DNA from: Promethearchaeota archaeon
Lineage (GTDB): Archaea; Asgardarchaeota; Lokiarchaeia; Sigynarchaeales; SOKP01
Length of the DNA: 10,837 nucleotides
Direction of reading: 5' to 3'
Assembly (NCBI GenBank): GCA_016839845.1
Contig: JAEOTL010000419.1
Span: 1 to 10,837 of the forward strand
Below the pieces are notes generated by a model. It was not told where the DNA came from. It saw only the letters and a program-made list of their open reading frames with translations, and made no database searches. Positions 1 through 6,337 of the stretch are shown here, piece by piece (position 1 is the first letter of the stretch; each line of letters begins with the position of its first letter). Made by a program: the position numbers and the translations under genes.

Positions 1-233
1 GAGAAAAAGTAGCTCCTTGTAGTCGTAATGGTTTGAGTGAAGGGACGGAATGGGTCGTAGAATACATGCAGAGACCAGAGGATTTTTGTGTTTGGGCGTG
101 GCGTGATTTGTCTAGAGACTTAAGCATTCTTTTTTGTGGAGGAGATCATTTCTGGTCGGAGCCAGATGTTACCTATACATCCTGTTCTGATGGGATGAGA
201 CCTGTAGTCTTTAAACTCGAAAGATTGAAATGA
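1..233 (+). CDS. TIGR04076 family protein, C-terminal part (5' end outside window)
   Basis: The frame is open from the first full codon (base 3) to TGA at 231-233, so this is the last ~76 residues of a gene that begins upstream. A TTG at 33 could in principle start a short protein, but the family pattern already begins before it, so I read the gene as truncated by the window edge. Visible landmarks match the small TIGR04076 family as I remember it: an early Cys followed by an EGTEW segment, then PEDFCVWAWRDL, a GGDHFW segment and the closing CSDGMRPVVFKLERL. The family is about 90-110 residues long, so little is missing. Its function is not established; the conserved Cys residues suggest a metal or redox role, which is inference. 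It converges on the oxidoreductase gene that follows. Confidence 0.75.
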   Translation, partial: EKVAPCSRNGLSEGTEWVVEYMQRPEDFCVWAWRDLSRDLSILFCGGDHFWSEPDVTYTSCSDGMRPVVFKLERLK

Positions 234-267
234 ATTTCCTTTGAAATTAGAATGGAAAGGTAAATTC
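232..267. terminator. Imperfect hairpin between convergent genes
   Basis: GAATTTCCTTT (232-242) can pair with AAAGGTAAATTC (256-267) if one T is bulged, giving an 11-bp stem and a 13-nt loop. It starts at the stop codon of the plus-strand gene and sits in the 62-bp space between two convergent genes. No U-run follows directly on either strand, so its role as a terminator is only possible. Confidence 0.25.
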
Positions 268-295
268 CGCGTCTGATTTCAATGAAAATTAAGCG

Positions 296-1408
296 TTAGC
301 TGCTTTCTTTTTTTTTAAGGAGCGTATCTTTAATACTACATCTTAAGGGTTGCTCACGAAAGCATGCGTTACAGCTTGTACATAATGGAGGTGATAAATC
401 ACCATTTTTCCATCGATTTGGGAGATCTGGTTCAATGACTAATGGTCTGCTTAATGCCACAAAATCAACAGATCCCTCTTGAAGTAGTTTCTCTGCTTTC
501 AACGGATTTCTTATACCCCCCATTAGAATAACTTTTGTATTTTTAAGTACGGGGGCAAATTCATTTACGGTTGGCAAGAAAAAATTTTCGTCCTCTTCAG
601 ATTTTACTACAGGAGCAGGATACATCTTACCAGACATGTATATAGTTTCCAAACCTCCGGCACTCGGTTCAATAGCGTCATAACCTGTATTTACTAGTAT
701 TTCGGTGATCTTCTTACCTTCCTCAAGGGTAATACTATCTTGTACAAAATCTTGTGTTTGTAATTTAACTGTTATCGGGAAATTTTTCCCTACTTCATCT
801 CTGAGTTGGTTATAGATCTCTACCAAGATTCTGGTTCGATTCTCAGTGCTATCCCCATATTCATCAGCTCTTTGGTTGGAATAGGGGCTCAGAAAATTTG
901 ACAACAACCAACAGTGAGCTCCGTTTAGTTGGACCAAATCATAACCACATTCGTAAGCTCTACGACCAGCACTAACGAAATTTTTAACTAAAATTTTAAT
1001 TTCTTCGTTTGTTAACTCTCGAGGAATTTTTTTCGTAACCTGGTATATCACAGCTGAAGGGGATATAGAATTCATCCCTTGTCGACCACAATGAGCGAGC
1101 TGCGGGGCAATTTTAACTTCAGAGTATTCATGAACAGCCTTTATAAATTTTTTTTGTCCCTCTAAATGAGAATCACTATAAAGACCAGCTTGATTATTGT
1201 TCAATTTTCCTTCTTCATCTATAGCCATTAAACCTGTAATTATTAATCCTGTTCCTCCTTTAGCAAGATCTGTGTAAATTTTAATAAACTCATCCGTTAC
1301 CGTACCATCTGGATTTGCAGCATTTGTAAAAGTTGCTGAACGCACGATCCGGTTTTTTATTTCTACATTACCAATCTTTTCGGGGCTAAAAAGCGTATTC
1401 AATTCCAT
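296..1408 (-). CDS. Old Yellow Enzyme-family NADH:flavin oxidoreductase
   Basis: A 370-residue FMN-dependent TIM-barrel oxidoreductase of the OYE / 2,4-dienoyl-CoA reductase superfamily. The flavin-domain pattern is complete: NRIVRSAT (19-26), Q103 and H106 in APQLAHCGR, LLSNFLSPYSNQRADEYG (168-185) with STENR, basic K215, phosphate-loop MGGIR (296-300) and ALSRPLVIEPDLPNRW (318-333). It ends in four cysteines (C343, C346, C349, C357; CX2CX2CX7C), which in related enzymes hold a 4Fe-4S cluster. The extra FAD/NAD(P)H domains of the ~650-residue dienoyl-CoA reductases are absent, so electrons must come from a partner or directly from NAD(P)H. The usual active-site H-x-x-H/N-G-Y reads N162-G-A-H165-C-W167, so the first His and the proton-donor Tyr position are changed. 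The ATG has AGGTG ten bases upstream (1419-1423). The substrate is unknown. It appears to be a single-gene unit. Confidence 0.9.
   Translation of the reverse strand: MELNTLFSPEKIGNVEIKNRIVRSATFTNAANPDGTVTDEFIKIYTDLAKGGTGLIITGLMAIDEEGKLNNNQAGLYSDSHLEGQKKFIKAVHEYSEVKIAPQLAHCGRQGMNSISPSAVIYQVTKKIPRELTNEEIKILVKNFVSAGRRAYECGYDLVQLNGAHCWLLSNFLSPYSNQRADEYGDSTENRTRILVEIYNQLRDEVGKNFPITVKLQTQDFVQDSITLEEGKKITEILVNTGYDAIEPSAGGLETIYMSGKMYPAPVVKSEEDENFFLPTVNEFAPVLKNTKVILMGGIRNPLKAEKLLQEGSVDFVALSRPLVIEPDLPNRWKNGDLSPPLCTSCNACFREQPLRCSIKDTLLKKKESS
304..316 (+). terminator. U-rich terminator for the upstream plus-strand gene
   Basis: A T-rich run (TTTC followed by nine T) lies about 70 bases past the stop of the partial plus-strand gene, inside the 3' end of the convergent oxidoreductase gene. 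Archaeal RNA polymerase can stop at U-runs without a hairpin. It also encodes part of the Lys-rich tail of the opposite gene, so coding need could explain it. Confidence 0.35.
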
Positions 1409-1445
1409 CTATTTTATGCACCTAATTTTAAATTTTTAATTTATG

Positions 1446-1453
1446 CTTAAATA
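1446..1453 (-). promoter_or_regulatory. TATA-like element of the flavin oxidoreductase gene
   Basis: On the minus strand this reads TATTTAAG, about 42 bases before the ATG. With the usual archaeal spacing, transcription would start near 1424, just ahead of the AGGTG ribosome site. A second AT-rich stretch nearer the gene is an alternative. Confidence 0.3.
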
Positions 1454-1556
1454 CTTAATTCATGTATAATCTTAAGTAATTTTTAACCATTCTGAGTACT
1501 GAGTAACTGAAATGAGCTGAAGTAAAATTCTTAGATTTTAAGTAAAAACCACATTC

Positions 1557-1691
1557 TCATTTGTAGGAAACAAATTCACCAGATTCCATCAATTTACAAG
1601 GCCTTACGTAAGATTTTCCGGTTTTCTCTGCGAGTGTGTAGAGCTTCTCTGACCACTCCTTATAATTATCTATACTATTCCAATAATCTCT
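1557..1691 (-). pseudogene. Possible gene remnant: open frame with protein-like tail, no start codon
   Basis: On the minus strand, just past the DUF2085-like gene and in its +1 frame, about 45 codons stay open between a TAA near 1692 and TGA at 1557-1559. The translation includes KEWSEKLYTLAEKTGKSY followed by VRPCKLMESGEFVSYK, which looks amphipathic and protein-like, and the stretch is less AT-rich than the adjacent spacer. The frame has no ATG, GTG or TTG before the last dozen codons, so it cannot be an intact gene as written. It may be the 3' remnant of a lost gene, or a gene whose start was lost to a frameshift or assembly error. I do not recognise the family, and chance is not excluded. 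Confidence 0.25.
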
Positions 1692-2136
1692 TGTTTTTTA
1701 TTTTACGAATAATAACTATCAAGTATCCCGCAGGAATTGCTATAGCAAATCCTAGTACAGGAATTTTAAAGATAAAAATGATACTCCCTACCGGATATAT
1801 GAAACGTATGAGAAATTTGATCCCCCGATTTTTTAGTGGTATTTTTCTTGTAATTTGAATAGCATATTGGAAGATAGAGGGGATCCATCCTGCTAAGAAA
1901 ATTATGAGAGCTATCGGAAAAGTAAGGAAATCAATAATTTGATAATAAAAGAAATTACCAAAGATTAACGCTATAATAACCCCAAAGGCAAAAGAGAAGC
2001 ACCCAATACAAAAAGCATAATTAAACAGGTAAAACACATGGTTTTCGAAATCTTCGCGCTGAGGATCATGGTGTGCTAACCGTCTGATTATTACTTTTTC
2101 CTCTTTTGGAAGGATTTCGGTTTGATTTTGTGTCAT
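1675..2136 (-). CDS. DUF2085-like small membrane protein with HH...CxxC motif
   Basis: A 153-residue membrane protein. After a polar N-terminus comes RRLAHHDP (H22, H23), H33, then FCIGC (C43, C46) at the head of the first membrane helix. About four hydrophobic segments follow (roughly 42-60, 67-90, 108-124, 125-145), ending in a basic tail (KIKNKRLLE). The spacing of His residues before a CxxC at a membrane edge resembles DUF2085-type proteins, whose function is unknown; a metal site is plausible but inferred. An upstream ATG at 2172 would extend it by 12 residues into the preceding gene. I chose the ATG at 2136 because GAGGA lies eight bases upstream (2145-2149). It starts 23 bp after the zinc-ribbon gene ends and is very probably co-transcribed with it. 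The family label is tentative; the membrane topology and motif are clear. Confidence 0.65.
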   Translation of the reverse strand: MTQNQTEILPKEEKVIIRRLAHHDPQREDFENHVFYLFNYAFCIGCFSFAFGVIIALIFGNFFYYQIIDFLTFPIALIIFLAGWIPSIFQYAIQITRKIPLKNRGIKFLIRFIYPVGSIIFIFKIPVLGFAIAIPAGYLIVIIRKIKNKRLLE

Positions 2137-2144
2137 TTTATTAT

Positions 2145-2149
2145 TCCTC
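2145..2149 (-). promoter_or_regulatory. Ribosome binding site that decides the 2136 start
   Basis: GAGGA on the minus strand, eight bases before the internal ATG at 2136. The upstream ATG at 2172 lies within the end of the previous gene and has no comparable site. Confidence 0.6.
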
Positions 2150-2159
2150 AATTCTTTTA

Positions 2160-2858
2160 TTAGCAGTCGCAATCGTCACAGACAATTAAAAAGGGGAGTA
2201 TTAAACACCTTCCTTTAGTTCCTATGCTAAGAAGAATAACGCCTATTACAATGAATGTTATTCCACCACTGAGAGGTAACCCCCCTCTGAAAAACGTTGA
2301 TATGCCTACGACGATAAAAATCACACCTATTAATGATGTTATGATAAAAGCGACTAAGGCTTGGTTGATACTAGATTGTGGACGAGAACGAACTGGAGTT
2401 TCACGTTCCAACCTGCTGAGGTTGATAACGTCAATTTCAATTGGAATAACCAGTAAATGATCAAGATCTGAAGAAATTTTCACATCAATCGAAATAATTC
2501 CAGTTTTTTTAGGTATTATATGAAATATGGTACTTCTTTGCTGCCCGCTTCGAAAAGTACCAAGGAATTTATTTTCCGATACAACTTCCACGAGGTGAGA
2601 TCTTGAAAGTTGGAGTTCCACATCCGATATAGTTTTTGGGCTAATATTTTCAATGATTAAATCAATAACTGTGACCTTAGCATATGTAGGTACTGGATCC
2701 CTCTTAAAGGTAATTTTGAATTCTGAATCCGAAGGGGGTGTCTTGCTTATAACGGGAGTTTTTTCAAGAAGCGAAATTGCTTCTTCTAAATTTTCTTCAC
2801 AATGAGGGCAAGTTTTTGCATCATCAGGAATATCTGAACCACAATTTGTACAAAACAT
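2160..2858 (-). CDS. Zinc-ribbon membrane protein with an Ig-like middle domain
   Basis: A 232-residue protein that begins with a classic short zinc ribbon, FCTNCG...CPHC (C3, C6, C17, C20). A Pro/Ser-rich linker leads to a beta-rich segment at about 47-146 (IDLIIENISPKTISDVELQL and onward) that resembles the CARDB or Ig-like folds found in archaeal envelope proteins. A charged linker is followed by two membrane helices (about 166-188 and 195-213). The protein closes with a short cytoplasmic or luminal tail ending CDDCDC, so both ends could bind metal. Similar zinc-ribbon plus membrane proteins are common in Asgard and other archaea; none that I recall has a defined role. It is the first gene of a unit with the DUF2085-like gene 23 bp downstream. 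The ATG is preceded by an AT-rich TATA-like stretch about 21 bases away, so the message may be leaderless. Confidence 0.75.
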   Translation of the reverse strand: MFCTNCGSDIPDDAKTCPHCEENLEEAISLLEKTPVISKTPPSDSEFKITFKRDPVPTYAKVTVIDLIIENISPKTISDVELQLSRSHLVEVVSENKFLGTFRSGQQRSTIFHIIPKKTGIISIDVKISSDLDHLLVIPIEIDVINLSRLERETPVRSRPQSSINQALVAFIITSLIGVIFIVVGISTFFRGGLPLSGGITFIVIGVILLSIGTKGRCLILPFLIVCDDCDC

Positions 2859-2991
2859 TTCGAGTCAGATCTGAAAATATTAGATTTCATTACAAATTAA
2901 TTTATGAGATCTTGGAAGTATTTTTCTGTTATAAATGTATCAGTTAAGCGGTTTTTGACATTTCAGTTATTGTTTTGACAAGAAATCTTTA

Positions 2992-3963
2992 TTATGTATC
3001 TTTTCTCGTTTTATTATTGTCTCGATTGACAAGGTAAATGCCTATAATTACTAATAATAAAGCAATAGGGTATATAAAAATATCAAATTCCTCTTGCAGA
3101 AATAAAGCAGAGAATAGAACTCCAAATAATGGGACTAAAGTTTGAAAAATTGCTGCTCGACTAGCATTTAATCGCTTTACTCCTTCTAAATAGAAAGTAT
3201 AAGCTCCTATTGTTGAAATAAAAGCTAAATAGGCAACTCCAATCCATATTCGACTAGGAATCATTCCATATTCTAGCGGGTTAAGATATTCTGGACTAAT
3301 TACTAATGCAATTGGCGTAGTAATTACAAATCCAAACAAAGAAACCCAAGTCATTATCCACAGAGAGCTAGGTTGATAAGATTCAGTGTTCTTTTGGGTT
3401 TTATTTAAGAAGAATCGTGAAATTACCGTATAAATTGCATAAGCAAGAGCTGCTCCTAATATTAGTATATCCCCTAAAATTCGGTTTGGTACGTTAACAT
3501 TTGGAGAAAATCCCGCTACGATTATGACAGCTAAGAAAGCAAGCAAGGTTCCCACACTTTTCTTCCACGTAAAAGACTCTGTTTTTAAAAATTTACTGGA
3601 GAGAATAACTACCCACACGGCGTTTGTTGCGATCATTATACTAGCATCACTTGCAGCGGTGAAGAATTCACCTACTAGGTAGCCCACCTGATAAACAGTT
3701 ACAGATAAAAACCCCATGACAGCTAAAATCTTCCAATTTTCTTTAACAAAATGCAAATGTAACTTTCCTTCCTTAAATTTGAGAATGGGAAAAAAACAGA
3801 TTACTGCTAAGAAATAGCGAATTACTGCAATCATCAACGGGGGGATAGTTTCTCCTCCAGCAACAAGCCAACGACCAAGTGGCCATGTACCTCCCCATAT
3901 AATTGTAGTTATAACTAGCAATAAATATGCAATGATCTCTTGTTTTCGATTTAGATTTTCCAT
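2992..3963 (-). CDS. EamA/DMT-family transporter
   Basis: A 323-residue inner-membrane permease with the ten-helix, two-repeat layout of the drug/metabolite transporter superfamily. The first EamA repeat covers about 10-152 and begins with IIWGGTWPLGRWL (21-33). The second covers about 165-313 and has the family's end pattern, FYLEGVKRLNASRAA then LVPLFGVLFSALFLQEEF (276-293), with P278 and E291 in the expected places. Members export or import small metabolites, amino acids or nucleotide-related solutes; the sequence does not reveal which. Length is normal and both repeats are complete. The gene lies 82 bp after the DsrE2-type gene and has its own TATA-like box, so it is probably a separate unit. 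Its ATG has no ribosome site, and the box position implies a leaderless message. Confidence 0.9.
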   Translation of the reverse strand: MENLNRKQEIIAYLLLVITTIIWGGTWPLGRWLVAGGETIPPLMIAVIRYFLAVICFFPILKFKEGKLHLHFVKENWKILAVMGFLSVTVYQVGYLVGEFFTAASDASIMIATNAVWVVILSSKFLKTESFTWKKSVGTLLAFLAVIIVAGFSPNVNVPNRILGDILILGAALAYAIYTVISRFFLNKTQKNTESYQPSSLWIMTWVSLFGFVITTPIALVISPEYLNPLEYGMIPSRIWIGVAYLAFISTIGAYTFYLEGVKRLNASRAAIFQTLVPLFGVLFSALFLQEEFDIFIYPIALLLVIIGIYLVNRDNNKTRKDT

Positions 3964-3982
3964 TGCATATAACCAGAGCTAT

Positions 3983-3992
3983 AATATTTAAA
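3983..3992 (-). promoter_or_regulatory. TATA box of the EamA transporter gene; leaderless start
   Basis: The minus strand reads TTTAAATATT, centred about 25 bases before the ATG at 3963. Archaeal transcription starts about 25 bases past the TATA centre, so the message would begin at or next to the start codon. This agrees with the lack of a ribosome site. Confidence 0.5.
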
Positions 3993-4028
3993 AAATCGTT
4001 TAGAAGTTATAACAATAAATAAAGAGTT

Positions 4029-4036
4029 AAAAAAAA
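4029..4036 (-). terminator. U-run terminator of the TusA-DsrE2 unit
   Basis: Eight A on the plus strand (U8 in the minus-strand transcript), ten bases past the DsrE2 stop codon and upstream of the EamA promoter. This is a typical archaeal U-rich stop. Confidence 0.5.
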
Positions 4037-4045
4037 TAAAGTTAA

Positions 4046-4459
4046 TTAGAGAGAAACTATTCGTCCACCATCACTCATTTCGAGGAAAGTGGCTGCCCCA
4101 ACAGGATCTTCTACCCAATCAAGTAATTCTTCTCTTTTGATCCCCATTAAATCCATCGTCATTTGACACGGAAATAATTTCATGTTGTTGTTATCCACAG
4201 CATCCTTTATCATCCCCCAGATATCCTCGATGCCAAATTTTTTCATTCTCTTCTTAAACATTTTAGCGGCCATTCCTTTCAAGGGAAAAGGCATACCGGC
4301 AACTTTAGGTTTAAATTTCTTTTTTAGAAGATTTAATCCCCAGAATGTAAAAAAGAAGTTCATTTTAATATCCATAGCATCTCCAGTGGTGCCGAGGATC
4401 ATCATCATCGCAAATTTCTCAAATGATTTATCTTTCACAATAAAATTTACAGTCTCCAT
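4046..4459 (-). CDS. DsrE2-type (DsrE/DsrF/DrsH-like) sulfur-carrier protein
   Basis: A 137-residue protein of the DsrE/DsrF/DrsH-like family. The N-terminal strand and helix (VNFIVKDKSFEKFAMMMILG), the FFFTFWGL segment (35-42) and LFPCQMTMDLMGI (95-107) with the single cysteine C98 are diagnostic. In relatives this Cys carries a persulfide passed on by TusA. A Lys/Met-rich stretch (50-75) could face a membrane or a partner. The end, AATFLEMSDGGRIVSL, is the usual closing strand. The gene starts 15 bp after TusA, behind a near-perfect AGGTGAT ribosome site, so the two are one operon. No dsrAB, hdr or rhodanese gene is in the window, so the pathway served (thio-modification, cofactor sulfur or sulfur oxidation) cannot be told. 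All expected residues are present. Confidence 0.88.
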   Translation of the reverse strand: METVNFIVKDKSFEKFAMMMILGTTGDAMDIKMNFFFTFWGLNLLKKKFKPKVAGMPFPLKGMAAKMFKKRMKKFGIEDIWGMIKDAVDNNNMKLFPCQMTMDLMGIKREELLDWVEDPVGAATFLEMSDGGRIVSL

Positions 4460-4474
4460 TTCATTATCACCTGC

Positions 4475-4696
4475 TTAAGCCTTCTCGATTTTTAGAATAA
4501 CATTACCATTATCTTCACGGGTTCCAACCAATTTATCCCCCGTTCGATTTAATAAAGCTGGTATATCTTTAAGGACTCCTCTATCATCAGCAATTAATTC
4601 TAGAAAATCGCCAGGATTCATCTTTTTGAGTTCTTTTTTGGCTAGAAGAACTGGCATTGGGCACTTTTTTCCTACTGCATTAAGAGTTTGTACCAT
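4475..4696 (-). CDS. tusA: TusA-family sulfur-transfer protein
   Basis: A 73-residue TusA/SirA-like protein. The signature is LNAVGKKCPMPVLLAKKELKK, where the Cys of the CPxP motif is residue 12 from the chosen start; this Cys carries the persulfide sulfur. The rest follows the beta-alpha-beta-alpha-beta-beta fold (FLELIADDRGVLKDIPALL, then VILKIEKA), and length is normal. A GTG four codons earlier (4708) is possible. I prefer ATG at 4696 because GTGAG sits about seven bases before it and family members usually start close to this point. It is the first gene of an operon with the DsrE2-type gene, 15 bp downstream. Such pairs are known from sulfur-metabolising bacteria and many archaea. The symbol names the family and does not imply the E. 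coli tRNA-thiolation role. Confidence 0.9.
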   Translation of the reverse strand: MVQTLNAVGKKCPMPVLLAKKELKKMNPGDFLELIADDRGVLKDIPALLNRTGDKLVGTREDNGNVILKIEKA

Positions 4697-4834
4697 CTTT
4701 TTTCTCACGGTTTTTTTTAAATTGAATCTTCATTTAGACTTAACCAACTTGAGTAATTAATAATTTCCTTAATAAATTAGAAAGATATATAGTATCAGAC
4801 TTATAATTGATAAAACTATAAATCTGTTCTAGTT

Positions 4835-5659
4835 CTATACCTTGAGTAACTGCTTATTTCTTTTTTTTACTGAGCTATAAAAGAAGATAACAGCGACATT
4901 AGTTATTAGATGAAACACCCAGGAGTAGATTAATCCTAAATAGATTAAAGCAATGAAATAGATTATTGAAGATATAAATGTTGAGATGATATGACCCCAA
5001 TTTCCAGAAGTAGATAAATGTACAAGCCCAAAGATGAGTGAAATAATCAATATCCCCAAAATTATATTAAGATTAAAATATAAAGTAAAAAAGCTCAATA
5101 ATAGACTGCGATAAATTAATTCTTCGACAAATGCACTTAATGGGAACAGTAATAACAAAAGAATTATTTTCTGAAAGTTAAGATTTTCAGCAAAAAATTG
5201 AAAAGTCGCATCTCCTTGTCCTTTCTCCAAAAGTGTACGATTTTTCATAAAATAAAGATATATCCCAATCAATTTAAGGAACACAATCGATAATAGTACG
5301 ATAAATACTATTAAATCGAATTTGATCCATAGGCCTATAAAACTGGAAATTCCAAAGAAAAAAGGTGGGGCATAAGGTCTATAAAAGAAGAAGATGTTGA
5401 TACAAAAGAGAATAGGGATCGCTAAAACTAAAAATTGAAAGGGAAGGACTTTCGGTTTTAATTGTTTAACATAGTTAAGTACAACTACCGTACTACTACT
5501 TAGAAAAATGAGAACAGTAATTACCAATAAGGCAATGAGATTATCATACATTGAATATGAGAACCAGAAAAGAAAAACTAAGAGGATTACCAAATTGTAA
5601 AGGATACTATTATAAATTTTTCCAGTGATTTTGTTTTCATTAGCTCCTGGAACAGTCAT
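4835..5659 (-). CDS. CPBP-family intramembrane glutamic endopeptidase
   Basis: A 274-residue integral membrane protein with about eight hydrophobic helices. The catalytic motifs of the CPBP/Rce1 family are all present in the C-terminal half: EELIYR (E179, E180, R184; EExxxR), FGLVH (F210 to H214; FxxxH) and HLITN (H250 to N254; HxxxN). The enzyme therefore looks active. Family members cut prenylated proteins (eukaryotic Rce1) or process bacteriocins and signal peptides; archaeal substrates are mostly unknown. The N-terminal half (about 18-140) has additional helices with no motif I recognise. It follows the TusA-DsrE2 genes on the same strand by more than 120 bp, with no sign of co-transcription. 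It is divergent from the acetyltransferase gene across a 147-bp spacer. Confidence 0.88.
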   Translation of the reverse strand: MTVPGANENKITGKIYNSILYNLVILLVFLFWFSYSMYDNLIALLVITVLIFLSSSTVVVLNYVKQLKPKVLPFQFLVLAIPILFCINIFFFYRPYAPPFFFGISSFIGLWIKFDLIVFIVLLSIVFLKLIGIYLYFMKNRTLLEKGQGDATFQFFAENLNFQKIILLLLLFPLSAFVEELIYRSLLLSFFTLYFNLNIILGILIISLIFGLVHLSTSGNWGHIISTFISSIIYFIALIYLGLIYSWVFHLITNVAVIFFYSSVKKRNKQLLKV

Positions 5660-5731
5660 TGCGTGGTTTCATAAAATATTGAGTTGCATAAAAGATTCTT
5701 CTTGTAAATAACATAACAAACTATAAATTTC

Positions 5732-5740
5732 TTTTATAAT
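5732..5740 (+). promoter_or_regulatory. TATA-like element of the acetyltransferase gene
   Basis: TTTTATAAT within a longer AT-rich run, about 70 bases before the ATG at 5807. The predicted start near 5762 would leave a 45-base leader carrying a small hairpin: TCCTTA (5760-5765), loop GCCG, TAAGGA (5770-5775). Confidence 0.35.
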
Positions 5741-5806
5741 TTAAAACTAATATGACCCTTCCTTAGCCGTAAGGATATACCCCTCAATTACATATTTCTT
5801 CATTAT

Positions 5807-6256
5807 ATGAAAGCTCCTGAGAGATTAGAAACAAGACGACTTATCCTTAAGCCCTACTTAAAAGAAGATGCTAAAGAATTCTTAAATCCTTACATAGTTT
5901 CCGACGAGGGATTTAGTTTAACAATAGTAAATAAGGAAAGAGCTGAACCTTGTGGACTATGCAGTTTGTTAACTATTGATGGTAATAAAGTTAGATGTCT
6001 TTATGTTTTGTTGCCTGAATGTAGAGGTAATGGATATGCTATAGAAGCAATGCTTAAACTAATTGAATATGCCTTTACTGAGCTAAAAATCCCCAAAATC
6101 ATTGCCTATATCCACCCCAATAATACTCAGGGCTGGAAGGTAGCGGAACGAATAGGGATGAAATATTTGGGACATATACAACATAAAGACTTCACCCCCA
6201 AAGCTATGTTATTTACTATTAAAAAAGAAGAATACATAGCTCAACGTTCATACTAA
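5807..6256 (+). CDS. GNAT-family N-acetyltransferase (RimJ/RimL type)
   Basis: A 149-residue acetyltransferase that uses acetyl-CoA. The N-terminus has the usual LETRRLILKPYLKEDAKEF (7-25). Motif A, CRGNGYAIEAMLKLIEYAF (72-90), contains the R/Q-x-x-G-x-A pyrophosphate loop (R73, G74, G76, A78). NNTQGWKVAERIGMKYLG (105-122) is the motif B region with the conserved Asn and the E-R-x-G pattern. These place it with the RimJ/RimL-like Acetyltransf_3 group, which acetylates protein N-termini, amino-glycosides or small amines; the acceptor here is unknown. It is somewhat short: the stretch between the first helix and the central sheet (about 28-48) is compressed relative to the usual ~170 residues, though the frame is clean. 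It is a single gene, divergent from the CPBP protease and convergent with the regulator. Confidence 0.85.
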   Translation: MKAPERLETRRLILKPYLKEDAKEFLNPYIVSDEGFSLTIVNKERAEPCGLCSLLTIDGNKVRCLYVLLPECRGNGYAIEAMLKLIEYAFTELKIPKIIAYIHPNNTQGWKVAERIGMKYLGHIQHKDFTPKAMLFTIKKEEYIAQRSY

Positions 6257-6320
6257 GGTTTTATGAAAAGTTCTCCTCTATAAATTTGCCTTGAAATAGT
6301 CAAAATATCTTGATTTTAAT

Positions 6321-6337
6321 TTTTTATTCCTTTTTTT
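6321..6337 (+). terminator. U-rich terminator of the acetyltransferase gene
   Basis: T5, ATTCC, then T7, about 65-80 bases past the acetyltransferase stop. It overlaps the 3' end of the convergent regulator gene, so part of the run also encodes that protein's Lys-rich tail. Confidence 0.35.

Noticed and set aside
1680..1692. A AAA AAC slippery heptamer in frame near the end of the DUF2085-like gene
   Set aside because: A -1 slip would add only a few residues before a stop, and the downstream protein-like frame is in +1, so programmed frameshifting does not join them.
1634..1858. Plus-strand open frame of 74 codons
   Set aside because: It lies opposite the DUF2085-like gene, has no ribosome site or family pattern, and is explained as the antisense shadow of that gene's hydrophobic codons.
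2224..2460. Plus-strand open frame of 78 codons
   Set aside because: It is fully antisense to the zinc-ribbon membrane gene and shows no domain of its own.
4182..4478. Plus-strand open frame of 98 codons
   Set aside because: It is antisense to the DsrE2-type gene, whose family motifs are unmistakable.
5760..5775. Six-bp hairpin (TCCTTA-GCCG-TAAGGA) in the acetyltransferase leader as a riboswitch or operator
   Set aside because: It is too small and isolated to support a regulatory call; mentioned only in the promoter entry.
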